From Pseudomonadota bacterium (GTDB lineage Bacteria; Pseudomonadota; Gammaproteobacteria; Pseudomonadales; Oceanobacteraceae): DNA of 5,316 nucleotides. Location of the stretch: NCBI GenBank assembly GCA_023399105.1, contig JAEWQT010000027.1, positions 1 to 5,316 of the forward strand, read 5' to 3'. The translations under genes were made by a program, and so were the position numbers. Under the pieces are notes generated by a model. That model saw only the letters and a list, made by a program, of their open reading frames with translations. It was not told the DNA's origin and ran no database searches. Of this stretch, positions 1-5,316 are shown one piece after another (the stretch's first letter is position 1; every line of letters begins with the position of its first letter).

Positions 1-344
<344 letters not shown>

Positions 345-351
345 CTAAACT

Positions 352-380
352 CACCGGCCTGTCGGGTGCTGCACCGGCCT
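352..380. repeat. Short direct repeat CACCGGCCT, two copies 20 bp apart, icd-rluE intergenic region
   Basis: CACCGGCCT occurs at 352-360 and again at 372-380, exactly 20 bp apart (about two helical turns). The copies bracket a small palindrome, GGTGC-T-GCACC, at 365-375. The element lies in what would be the icd 5' leader. It could be a binding site or part of leader structure, but a 9-bp GC-rich match in a GC-rich region can also arise by chance. No function is claimed. Confidence 0.4.
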
Positions 381-391
381 TGCGGTACAGC

Positions 392-408
392 GCGGAGGTT
401 GCCTCCGC
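392..408. repeat. Strong GC-rich hairpin in the intergenic region (icd leader)
   Basis: GCGGAGG (392-398), loop TTG, CCTCCGC (402-408) form a perfect 7-bp stem with a 3-nt loop. No T-tract follows on either strand, so it is not an intrinsic terminator. Close by, GCCGCC (419-424) and GGCGGC (437-442) can form a second stem with a 12-nt loop. If icd is transcribed from the AT-rich segment near 445-500, both hairpins fall within its 5' untranslated leader, more than 110 nt upstream of the start codon. A role in mRNA stability or regulation is possible but not shown. Confidence 0.5.
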
Positions 409-447
409 CAATTCTGGTGCCGCCCTTGTTGGAGCTGGCGGCGGTAA

Positions 448-466
448 TTTGTAGTTTTTCTACAAA
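448..466. promoter_or_regulatory. Palindromic operator-like site TTTGTAG-N5-CTACAAA between icd and rluE
   Basis: TTTGTAG (448-454), TTTTT, CTACAAA (460-466) is a perfect 7-bp inverted repeat with a 5-bp centre, typical in size and symmetry of a dimeric transcription factor site. The TGTA...TACA outer half-sites resemble those described for HexR (RpiR family) in gammaproteobacteria, and some GntR-family sites are similar; the actual regulator is unknown. It sits in the AT-rich part of the divergent intergenic region, about 175 bp before icd and 75 bp before rluE, so it could act on either gene. On the minus strand a weak icd promoter may overlap it: TTGCTT, a 17-bp spacer, then CAAATT. It could also form an RNA hairpin, but it is AU-rich and lacks a GC stem. 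Confidence 0.5.
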
Positions 467-488
467 AAAAGCAAGCTAGACAAAAGAA

Positions 489-507
489 TTAGTAGTTTTC
501 TTACAGA
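489..507. promoter_or_regulatory. Second, degenerate copy of the operator-like site
   Basis: TTAGTAGTTTTCTTACAGA matches the palindrome at 448-466 in 15 of 19 positions and keeps the GTAG...TAC arms. The two copies are offset by exactly 41 bp, about four helical turns, which would place bound proteins on the same face of the DNA. It overlaps a poor plus-strand promoter candidate for rluE: TAGACA at 477-482, an 18-bp spacer, then TTACAG at 501-506. Paired sites at helical phase are what one expects of cooperative regulation, but this is inferred from sequence only and the second copy could be a chance AT-rich resemblance. Confidence 0.35.
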
Positions 508-542
508 ACCCTTTTTCCCTCCGGAGTATCCAGCCCAAATCC

Positions 543-1187
543 ATGGCCAAGCTGATTCTGCTGAATAAACCTTTTAACGTTTTGTCACAGTTTAGTGACT
601 CATCCGGACGCTGCACATTAAAGGCCTGTATTGACCTGCTCGGCGTCTATCCGGCTGGCCGTCTGGACTACGATTCAGAAGGCCTGCTGTTGTTAACCGA
701 TGACGGGCGCCTGCAGGCTCAAATCGCTGACCCGCGCCATAAAATGGAAAAAACCTACTGGGTTCAGGTAGAAGGCATTCCGGACGAATCGGCTCTGCAG
801 GCCCTTCGCGATGGCATAACCTTAAATGACGGCCGCACCCGACCGGCTCAGGTGCGGCAGCTGGAACCGGCCCCACTGCTATGGCCACGCAACCCACCGA
901 TCCGCCAGCGCAACAATGACATCACCAGCTGGCTGGAAATCCGTATTAAAGAGGGGCGCAACCGACAGGTACGCCGCATGACCGCCCATGTCGGCCATCC
1001 AACCCTTCGGCTGGTACGGGTGCAGATAGGCCCCTGGAGACTGGACAACCTGCAACCCGGTGAATATCACCAGCTGGAAATTCATTTGCCGGCCGCACCC
1101 CCGAAGTCGCCATCAACCCGTCCTCACAAAACCGCCGGCAAAGCCAGAACAAGAGGCTCGCGCAACGGCCCACGCCGGTCGCGTTAA
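543..1187 (+). CDS. rluE: 23S rRNA pseudouridine synthase RluE (RsuA/RluB/E/F family)
   Basis: RluE isomerises uridine 2457 (E. coli numbering) of 23S rRNA to pseudouridine. The 214-residue protein starts directly with the catalytic domain (LILLNKPFNVLSQF, residues 4-17) and has no N-terminal S4 domain, as expected for RluE. The family active-site motif is AGRLDYDSEGLLLLT (38-52) with catalytic Asp42. WPRNPPIRQR (114-123) and EGRNRQVRRMTAHVGHPTLR (137-156) are hallmarks that favour RluE over RluB or RluF. The last about 32 residues (183-214) form a Pro/Ser-rich basic tail with ten Lys/Arg and no acidic residue, probably disordered and possibly RNA-binding. The ATG at 543 is needed to keep the conserved N-terminus. 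Its only Shine-Dalgarno-like GGAG (523-526) is 16 nt away, further than usual. A 60-bp gap separates it from nudJ. Confidence 0.94.
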   Translation: MAKLILLNKPFNVLSQFSDSSGRCTLKACIDLLGVYPAGRLDYDSEGLLLLTDDGRLQAQIADPRHKMEKTYWVQVEGIPDESALQALRDGITLNDGRTRPAQVRQLEPAPLLWPRNPPIRQRNNDITSWLEIRIKEGRNRQVRRMTAHVGHPTLRLVRVQIGPWRLDNLQPGEYHQLEIHLPAAPPKSPSTRPHKTAGKARTRGSRNGPRRSR

Positions 1188-1188
1188 T

Positions 1189-1218
1189 TTGAGCCAACGC
1201 CCTGCTTTCAGGTAAACT
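1189..1218 (+). promoter_or_regulatory. Candidate sigma70-type promoter for nudJ-mnmA-hflD-dusA
   Basis: TTGAGC (1189-1194, four of six to TTGACA) and TAAACT (1213-1218, four of six to TATAAT, including the key A2 and T6) are separated by 18 bp. Transcription would start near 1225, giving a leader of roughly 23 nt before the nudJ ATG at 1248, with a GGAA ribosome-binding site at 1239-1242. The element begins two bases after the rluE stop codon, so the four-gene operon may be transcribed partly independently of rluE. This is a match by eye, not an experimental assignment. Confidence 0.4.
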
Positions 1219-1247
1219 CCCGCCCTTCGTCTTACACCGGAACTGTC

Positions 1248-1700
1248 ATGTCTGAACGCTGGACACCCCATGCTACTGTTGCCACCGTGGTTGAACACAA
1301 CGGCCGCTTTCTGATGGTTGAAGAACTCGCTCATGGCAGCACACCGGTCATCAATCAGCCGGCCGGGCATATCGAAGCCAACGAAAGCATTGTTGACGCC
1401 GCCCGCCGTGAAACCCTGGAAGAAACCGGCTGGGAAGTCGAACCGGTCGCCCTGGTCGGCCTCTATACCTACACGGCCCCGGCCAATGGCGTCACTTACC
1501 ATCGTTATTGCCTGCAAGCCCGGGCCATCCGCCAGCTTGAGAACGCCACCCTGGACGACGGCATTATCGGCCCACGCTGGATGACGCTGGACGAACTGGA
1601 ACAAAGCACACAGCTGCGCAGCCCGATGGTACTGACCTGTGTTAAAGATTACGTGGCCGGCAAACGCTTCCCGCTGGACATTATTGTTGAGCACCCATAA
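1248..1700 (+). CDS. nudJ: Nudix phosphatase NudJ
   Basis: NudJ is a Nudix hydrolase. In E. coli it removes phosphate from nucleoside di- and triphosphates and from thiamin pyrophosphate and its precursor HMP-PP. The 150-residue length fits (E. coli is about 153). The Nudix box spans residues 40-62: Gly40, Glu46, Arg54-Glu55, Glu58-Glu59, Gly61. Its acidic residues bind Mg2+. The conserved N-terminus [11 protein letters not shown] (5-15) and [14 protein letters not shown] (34-47) match NudJ rather than MutT, RppH or NudC. One small deviation is Thr56 at the box position usually held by an aliphatic residue. The start is supported by GGAA at 1239-1242 with a 5-nt spacer. The stop codon overlaps the mnmA start by one base (TAATG), which implies translational coupling. 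Conservation beside mnmA is known from E. coli, where the reason for the linkage is unclear. Confidence 0.94.
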   Translation: MSERWTPHATVATVVEHNGRFLMVEELAHGSTPVINQPAGHIEANESIVDAARRETLEETGWEVEPVALVGLYTYTAPANGVTYHRYCLQARAIRQLENATLDDGIIGPRWMTLDELEQSTQLRSPMVLTCVKDYVAGKRFPLDIIVEHP

Positions 1701-2818
1701 TGAAAAACCCTGCTGAAACCAAAGTAATCGTCGGCATGTCCGGCGGTGTCGATTCTTCCGTGTCGGCCTATCTGTTAATGCAACAGGGCTATCAGGTCGA
1801 AGGTCTGTTCATGAAGAACTGGGACGAAGACGACGGCACGGAATACTGCACCGCCAAAGAAGATCTGGCCGATGCTCAGCAGGTGTGCGACAAACTCGGC
1901 ATCAAACTGCATCAGGCTAACTTTGCGGCCGAATATTGGGATAACGTCTTTGAGTATTTCCTGGCCGAATACAAAGCCGGACGTACGCCGAATCCCGACA
2001 TTCTGTGCAACCGCGAAATCAAATTCAAAGCCTTCCTCGAATACGCCAAAGTGCTTGGGGCCGATCTGATCGCCACCGGTCATTATGTCCGGCGCCGCGA
2101 TGACGATGGCCAGACGCTGCTGCTGAAAGGTCTGGATCCGAACAAAGATCAAAGCTACTTCCTGCACGCCGTGGGTGGCAACGAAATCGCCCAAACCCTG
2201 TTCCCGGTCGGTGAGCTGGAAAAGCCCGAAGTGCGCCGCATCGCCGAACAGCAAGGGCTGGTCACCGCCACCAAAAAGGACTCCACCGGTATCTGTTTTA
2301 TCGGCGAGCGCCGGTTCCGCGACTTTCTGAAGCAATATCTGCCGGCACAACCCGGTGTTATTGAAACCGACAGCGGTGATGTAATCGGCGAGCATCAGGG
2401 CCTGATGTACCATACTCTGGGGCAACGTCAGGGATTGGGCATTGGTGGTTTATCCGGCCACTCCGACGATCCATGGTTTGTCGCCGGCAAAGATCTGGAG
2501 CGCAATGTTCTTATTGCGGTGCAGGGCAAAAATCACCCGCTGCTGTTTAAAGAGTGGCTGACCGCCAGCCAGATCTTCTGGGTCAACGATGAGCCGGCGC
2601 TGCCGCTGCGCTGCACCGCCAAAGTACGTTACCGTCAGGACGATCAGCCCTGTCTGGTCGAAGCCTTACCTGAAGGTGGCTATCGGGTTACCTTTGACCA
2701 GCCGCAACGCGCCATTACCCCCGGCCAGTCGGTGGTGTTTTATCTGGATGATGTGTGCCTGGGTGGCGGCGTGATAGAACACACCGGCAATTGTCTGGCT
2801 GAAGGAGACACAGAGTGA
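1700..2818 (+). CDS. mnmA: tRNA-specific 2-thiouridylase MnmA
   Basis: MnmA installs sulfur at C2 of wobble uridine 34 in tRNA-Lys, tRNA-Glu and tRNA-Gln. It activates the base with ATP and takes persulfide sulfur that reaches it, in E. coli, from IscS through the Tus relay. The 372-residue length is normal (E. coli 368). Visible landmarks are the PP-loop SGGVDSS (14-20), [11 protein letters not shown] (35-45), [12 protein letters not shown] (98-109) with nucleophile Cys103, ATGHY (125-129), NKDQSYFL (148-155), and [15 protein letters not shown] (196-210) with the second catalytic Cys199. The C-terminal part ([11 protein letters not shown], then a beta-rich domain) is intact. The gene starts inside the nudJ stop codon with no convincing Shine-Dalgarno sequence, so it likely depends on reinitiation. 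It overlaps hflD by four bases at its end. All key residues are present. Confidence 0.97.
   Translation: MKNPAETKVIVGMSGGVDSSVSAYLLMQQGYQVEGLFMKNWDEDDGTEYCTAKEDLADAQQVCDKLGIKLHQANFAAEYWDNVFEYFLAEYKAGRTPNPDILCNREIKFKAFLEYAKVLGADLIATGHYVRRRDDDGQTLLLKGLDPNKDQSYFLHAVGGNEIAQTLFPVGELEKPEVRRIAEQQGLVTATKKDSTGICFIGERRFRDFLKQYLPAQPGVIETDSGDVIGEHQGLMYHTLGQRQGLGIGGLSGHSDDPWFVAGKDLERNVLIAVQGKNHPLLFKEWLTASQIFWVNDEPALPLRCTAKVRYRQDDQPCLVEALPEGGYRVTFDQPQRAITPGQSVVFYLDDVCLGGGVIEHTGNCLAEGDTE
2802..2807 (+). promoter_or_regulatory. Strong ribosome-binding site for the GTG-started hflD
   Basis: AAGGAG lies inside the 3' end of mnmA, seven bases before the GTG at 2815-2817. It decides the unusual start: the GTG overlaps the mnmA stop codon in the GTGA arrangement, and no better in-frame ATG keeps the conserved N-terminal helix of the product. 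Confidence 0.8.
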
Positions 2819-3447
2819 ACAAGTCTCTTCTGCAACAGGTAACGGCACTGGCAGCGGTGATTCAGGCAGCCACATTAGTGGAGCAACTGGCCCGCAGTGG
2901 TGATATCGCAGCGGCAGAATCCGAGCCGTTATTACAGGCACTGTTTATACAAACGCCAGAGCAATTTGAAGACGTTTACGGCGATCCCGCCAGCCGGCTG
3001 AGCAGTGGCTTAAATAATTTGCAGGCCATCTTCGGCCAACCGGGACGCGGCATCAGCCCGGATGTTACCCGCTACGCCTTAAGCCTGCTGCATCTGGAAC
3101 GCAAACTGCGGCAGAATCCGGAGATGCTGGCTGAGCTGGGCCGCGGCATTCAGACCGCGGCACGCCAGGCTGAGCATTTTGGTGTTGGCCATGAAAACAC
3201 CATTGCTGCACTGGCGGATCTGTACAAGCACACCCTCAGCAACCTGAGTTTCCGCATTCACGTCACCGGCAATCCGTCTTTTCTACAGAATCCGCATACC
3301 GCCAATCGTGTGCGCGCCCTGCTGCTGGCCGGGATCCGCGCCGCCATTTTATGGCGTCAGGCCGGAGGCCGGCGCTGGCATCTGCTGTTCAAACGTGGCG
3401 CCTGCCTGAAAGCCAGTGAATGGCTGCAACAACAGCGGGATGTCTGA
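2815..3447 (+). CDS. hflD: HflD family protein (high-frequency lysogenization regulator homologue)
   Basis: HflD (formerly YcfC) is a small, mostly helical, membrane-associated protein. In E. coli it binds phage lambda CII and reduces lysogenization; its normal cellular job is poorly defined, and no phage role should be inferred here. The 210-residue length fits the family (E. coli 213). Conserved stretches are [18 protein letters not shown] (81-98), AARQAEHFG (115-123), [14 protein letters not shown] (147-160) and [21 protein letters not shown] (165-185), the last being the family's best hallmark. No signal peptide or clear transmembrane helix is visible. It starts with GTG overlapping the mnmA stop and has a strong AAGGAG. 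The downstream neighbour is dusA, whereas in E. coli and Pseudomonas purB typically follows hflD. Confidence 0.93.
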   Translation: MNKSLLQQVTALAAVIQAATLVEQLARSGDIAAAESEPLLQALFIQTPEQFEDVYGDPASRLSSGLNNLQAIFGQPGRGISPDVTRYALSLLHLERKLRQNPEMLAELGRGIQTAARQAEHFGVGHENTIAALADLYKHTLSNLSFRIHVTGNPSFLQNPHTANRVRALLLAGIRAAILWRQAGGRRWHLLFKRGACLKASEWLQQQRDV

Positions 3448-3448
3448 G

Positions 3449-4426
3449 ATGGCGGTGAACCGTACTTTCTCGACCGCCCCGATGATGGATTGGTCTGACC
3501 GCCACTGCCGGATGTTCTGGCGCCAGCTGACAAAGAACTCTCTGCTGTACAGTGAAATGGTTACCACCGGTGCTCTGCTGCATGGCCAGCGCGAGCGGTT
3601 TCTGCAGTACAGCGACGCGGAGCACCCCATTGCCTTACAGCTGGGCGGCAGTGACCCCAAAGCCCTGGCAGAGTGTGCGCGCTTTGCCGAACAGTGGGGT
3701 TACGATGAGGTCAATCTGAACGTCGGCTGTCCCAGCGACCGGGTACAGAACAACATGATCGGCGCCTGTTTAATGGCCCATCCGCAGCTGGTAGCCGACT
3801 GCCTGAGCGCCATGCGCGATGCCTGCAGTATTGATGTGACAGTGAAACACCGTATTGGCATTGATGATCAGGACAGCTACGCCCAGCTGTGTGATTTTGT
3901 CGGCACCGTGGCCCAAAGCGGCTGCACCACCTTCATTGTGCACGCCCGCAAAGCCATTCTGCAGGGCTTATCGCCGAAGGAAAACCGCGAAATTCCGCCG
4001 CTGAAATACGACGTGGTGTATCAGCTGAAACGCGATTTTCCACAGCTGGAAATCATCCTGAACGGCGGCATCACTACCCATGAACAATGCGCAGCACACC
4101 TGCAGCACGTCGATGGCGTCATGCTGGGCCGCGAGGCCTACCATAACCCCTGGATTCTGGCCGAGGCCGATCAGCGCTATTTCAACGCGACTGCCAATCC
4201 GGCTGTCGACCGCATCAGCGCCATCCATGCCTTTTTTCCCTACATTGAACAACAGCTCAGCCAAGGTGCTACCCTGCACCACATTACCCGCCACATCCTT
4301 GGTTTGTTCAATGGCCTGCCCGGTGCGCGCCAGTTCCGCCGCCATCTGAGCGAACATGCCACCCGCAAAGGCGCTGGCACCGACGTACTGGAACAAGCAC
4401 TGAGTCGCCTGACCGAACCGGCCTGA
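3449..4426 (+). CDS. dusA: tRNA-dihydrouridine(20/20a) synthase DusA
   Basis: DusA is an FMN enzyme that uses NADPH to reduce uridine 20/20a in the D-loop of tRNA. From ATG 3449 the protein has 325 residues: [15 protein letters not shown] (7-21) opens the TIM barrel, then [13 protein letters not shown] (34-46), LQLGGSDP (63-70), and [20 protein letters not shown] (89-108) with catalytic Cys94. [11 protein letters not shown] (130-140), [20 protein letters not shown] (165-184), LNGGI (204-208) and [15 protein letters not shown] (223-237) complete the flavin and phosphate sites. The [10 protein letters not shown] element is specific to DusA over DusB and DusC. Start choice: ATG 3449 leaves one base after the hflD stop and has GGA at 3438-3440 with an 8-nt spacer. 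ATG 3440 (three extra residues, overlapping hflD) is nearly as plausible; ATG 3416 would add eleven unconserved residues. It is the last gene of the coupled run. Confidence 0.96.
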   Translation: MAVNRTFSTAPMMDWSDRHCRMFWRQLTKNSLLYSEMVTTGALLHGQRERFLQYSDAEHPIALQLGGSDPKALAECARFAEQWGYDEVNLNVGCPSDRVQNNMIGACLMAHPQLVADCLSAMRDACSIDVTVKHRIGIDDQDSYAQLCDFVGTVAQSGCTTFIVHARKAILQGLSPKENREIPPLKYDVVYQLKRDFPQLEIILNGGITTHEQCAAHLQHVDGVMLGREAYHNPWILAEADQRYFNATANPAVDRISAIHAFFPYIEQQLSQGATLHHITRHILGLFNGLPGARQFRRHLSEHATRKGAGTDVLEQALSRLTEPA

Positions 4427-4438
4427 CCTTTCAGGCCG
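4419..4438 (+). terminator. Hairpin overlapping the dusA stop codon (weak terminator or 3' stabiliser)
   Basis: CGGCCTGA (4419-4426), loop CCTT, TCAGGCCG (4431-4438) form a perfect 8-bp stem that includes the dusA TGA. The following bases (CGCCTTATCTTGTG) are only mildly T-rich, so it is a poor intrinsic terminator. It may protect the mRNA 3' end or cooperate with the better terminator further on at 4537-4564. Confidence 0.4.
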
Positions 4439-4496
4439 CGCCTTATCTTGTGTGCTTAAGCCGTTGTCTTGCCTCAGTTTTCAGCCTTTGCACGGA

Positions 4497-4525
4497 TTGA
4501 CCTTAGCCACCGCTTGCGACACTCT
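4497..4525 (+). promoter_or_regulatory. Tentative tal promoter
   Basis: TTGACC (4497-4502) matches five of six bases of the -35 consensus. At 17-bp spacing the -10 position holds only CACTCT (4520-4525), which keeps A2 and T6. Transcripts would begin near 4532, just before the GC hairpin with T-tract at 4537-4564. A second weak option is TTATTT (4555-4560), 17 bp, TATACC (4578-4583), which would start transcription just before the tal ATG. Neither is convincing alone, but tal needs a promoter if the upstream terminator works. Confidence 0.22.
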
Positions 4526-4536
4526 AGGCAGCATCC

Positions 4537-4564
4537 GGCCGCGCTGACGGCCTGTTATTTTTTT
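4537..4564 (+). terminator. Rho-independent terminator-like element between dusA and tal
   Basis: GGCCG (4537-4541), loop CGCTGA, CGGCC (4548-4552) form a GC-only 5-bp stem followed by TG and a T-rich run TTATTTTTTT (4555-4564). This is the best intrinsic terminator candidate in the window and would end the dusA transcript about 135 nt after its stop codon. It stands only 34 nt before the tal start, so if tal is transcribed from upstream it could act as an attenuator. The stem is short, which limits certainty. Confidence 0.5.
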
Positions 4565-4577
4565 ACCGCACTGCGGT
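4565..4577. repeat. Small inverted repeat in the tal leader
   Basis: ACCGCA-C-TGCGGT is a 13-bp near-continuous palindrome directly after the T-tract and 21 bp before the tal ATG. As RNA it can form ACCGC/GCGGT around a 3-nt loop; as DNA it could be an operator half-turn palindrome overlapping a weak -10 (TATACC). Function is unknown. Confidence 0.35.
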
Positions 4578-4598
4578 TATACCAACAATGGATCTGCT

Positions 4599-5316
4599 AT
4601 GAACAAACTGGACGCCTTACGCTCCATGACGGTGGTGGTGGCCGACACCGGTGACCTGGAAGCTATACGCCGCCTGCGCCCGCAGGATGCCACCACCAAC
4701 CCCTCACTAATTCTGAAAGCCGCCCAACTGCCGGCTTACCAGCCATTACTGCAGCAATCCGTGCGCTGGGCGCAACAGGCCAGTAACAGCGACAGCCTGG
4801 TGGATAACGCCAGCGATAAACTGGCGGTGAGCATTGGCTGTGAAATTCTGCAGGTGATTCCCGGCCTGATTTCCACCGAAGTGGACGCCCGCCTGTCCTA
4901 CAACACCGAAGCAACCCTGGCCAAAGCGCGTAAGCTCATAGCTCTTTACGAGGCCGAAGGCATCAGCCGCGAGCGCATTCTGATTAAAATCGCCTCTACC
5001 TGGGAAGGCATTCAGGCCGCCCGCCAGCTGGAACAGGAAGGCATCCATTGCAACCTGACGCTGCTGTTTAACTTCACTCAGGCGGTGGCCTGCGCTGAAG
5101 CCGGCGCTACCCTGATCTCGCCCTTTGTTGGCCGCATTCTTGACTGGCACAAAGCCCAGCAGCCAGACGCCGATCTCAGTGGCGATAACGACCCTGGCGT
5201 ACAGTCGGTCAGCCAGATTTATCAGCATTACAAAAACCACGGCTACCAGACGGTGGTGATGGGCGCCAGTTTCCGCAACCGTGGTGAAATTGAAGCGCTG
5301 GCGGGCTGCGACAAAC
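4599..5316 (+). CDS. tal: Transaldolase, class I (TalB-like), N-terminal three quarters (runs off the right edge)
   Basis: Transaldolase moves a dihydroxyacetone unit between sugar phosphates: sedoheptulose 7-phosphate plus glyceraldehyde 3-phosphate gives erythrose 4-phosphate plus fructose 6-phosphate. It acts in the cytoplasmic non-oxidative pentose phosphate pathway. 239 codons are present; the family is about 316 residues, so the C-terminal helices are outside. Landmarks: VVADTGD (13-19) with Asp16, [12 protein letters not shown] (28-39) with Asn34, [14 protein letters not shown] (92-105) with Glu94, [12 protein letters not shown] (127-138) with Schiff-base Lys130, CNLTLLF (151-157) with Asn152, [12 protein letters not shown] (172-183) with Ser174 and Arg179, and VVMGASFRN (219-227). 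All fit TalB rather than the shorter fructose-6-phosphate aldolase-like group. The start has a weak GGA (4590-4592) with a 6-nt spacer. The 172-bp gap and terminator suggest a transcription unit separate from dusA. Confidence 0.96.
   Translation, partial: MNKLDALRSMTVVVADTGDLEAIRRLRPQDATTNPSLILKAAQLPAYQPLLQQSVRWAQQASNSDSLVDNASDKLAVSIGCEILQVIPGLISTEVDARLSYNTEATLAKARKLIALYEAEGISRERILIKIASTWEGIQAARQLEQEGIHCNLTLLFNFTQAVACAEAGATLISPFVGRILDWHKAQQPDADLSGDNDPGVQSVSQIYQHYKNHGYQTVVMGASFRNRGEIEALAGCDK

Noticed and set aside
448..470. Palindrome plus A-run read as an intrinsic terminator
   Set aside because: The stem is AT-rich and the homopolymer after it is A on the plus strand; on the minus strand the T-run precedes the stem. 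It fits an operator better than a terminator.
1113..1694. 193-codon minus-strand frame antisense to nudJ and the end of rluE
   Set aside because: It mirrors nudJ codon structure and spans the rluE-nudJ gap with its promoter; no protein family is recognised.
1775..2425. Long (216-codon) minus-strand frame antisense to mnmA
   Set aside because: It is a shadow of a fully conserved mnmA in GC-rich sequence, has no recognisable product, and every mnmA motif is intact on the other strand.
2815..3447. Phage connection suggested by the hflD name
   Set aside because: HflD is a chromosomal housekeeping family named for its effect on lambda in E. coli. No integrase, attachment site or phage gene is present in the window.
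4469..4654. 61-codon plus-strand frame spanning the dusA-tal gap
   Set aside because: It crosses the terminator-like hairpin and overlaps the tal start in another frame, with no homology or ribosome-binding site.
4746..5240. 164-codon minus-strand frame antisense to tal
   Set aside because: tal is unmistakable on the plus strand with all active-site residues; the antisense frame is a by-product of its codon bias.

Overview
The window is a conserved housekeeping segment of a gammaproteobacterial chromosome. The evidence is gene order and protein families: icd facing away from rluE-nudJ-mnmA-hflD is the arrangement known from Escherichia and, with variations, Pseudomonas. The monomeric type of isocitrate dehydrogenase, the moderately GC-rich sequence and the dusA-tal pairing point to a Pseudomonas-, Oceanospirillales- or Marinobacter-like lineage rather than an enteric. 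That placement is an inference from family knowledge, not a measurement.

Layout. Bases 1-272 (minus strand) hold the first 90 codons of a monomeric NADP-dependent isocitrate dehydrogenase, cut by the window edge. Bases 273-542 are a divergent intergenic region. Its icd-proximal half is GC-rich and has a strong hairpin and a short direct repeat. Its rluE-proximal half is AT-rich and carries a near-perfect palindrome (TTTGTAG-N5-CTACAAA) with a degenerate second copy exactly 41 bp away, which suggests paired operator sites. On the plus strand then come rluE (543-1187), nudJ (1248-1700, with a plausible promoter of its own), mnmA (1700-2818), hflD (2815-3447) and dusA (about 3449-4426). From nudJ to dusA the genes overlap or are separated by a single base, so they look like one translationally coupled operon. 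A 172-bp gap (4427-4598) contains two hairpins, the second followed by a T-tract, and a third small inverted repeat. The 5' part of a class I transaldolase (tal, 4599-5316, cut by the edge) follows.

How the genes work together. Three of the complete genes modify stable RNA: RluE makes a 23S rRNA pseudouridine, MnmA makes 2-thiouridine at tRNA position 34, and DusA makes dihydrouridine at tRNA position 20/20a. NudJ is a Nudix phosphatase and HflD a small membrane-associated protein of poorly defined cellular role. The flanking genes belong to central carbon metabolism (TCA cycle and pentose phosphate pathway). I found no mobile element, CRISPR array, tRNA or rRNA gene, broken gene or undescribed system. 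The points most worth a second look are the operator-like repeats between icd and rluE, the terminator/attenuator-like structure ahead of tal, and the presence of dusA where purB usually follows hflD.
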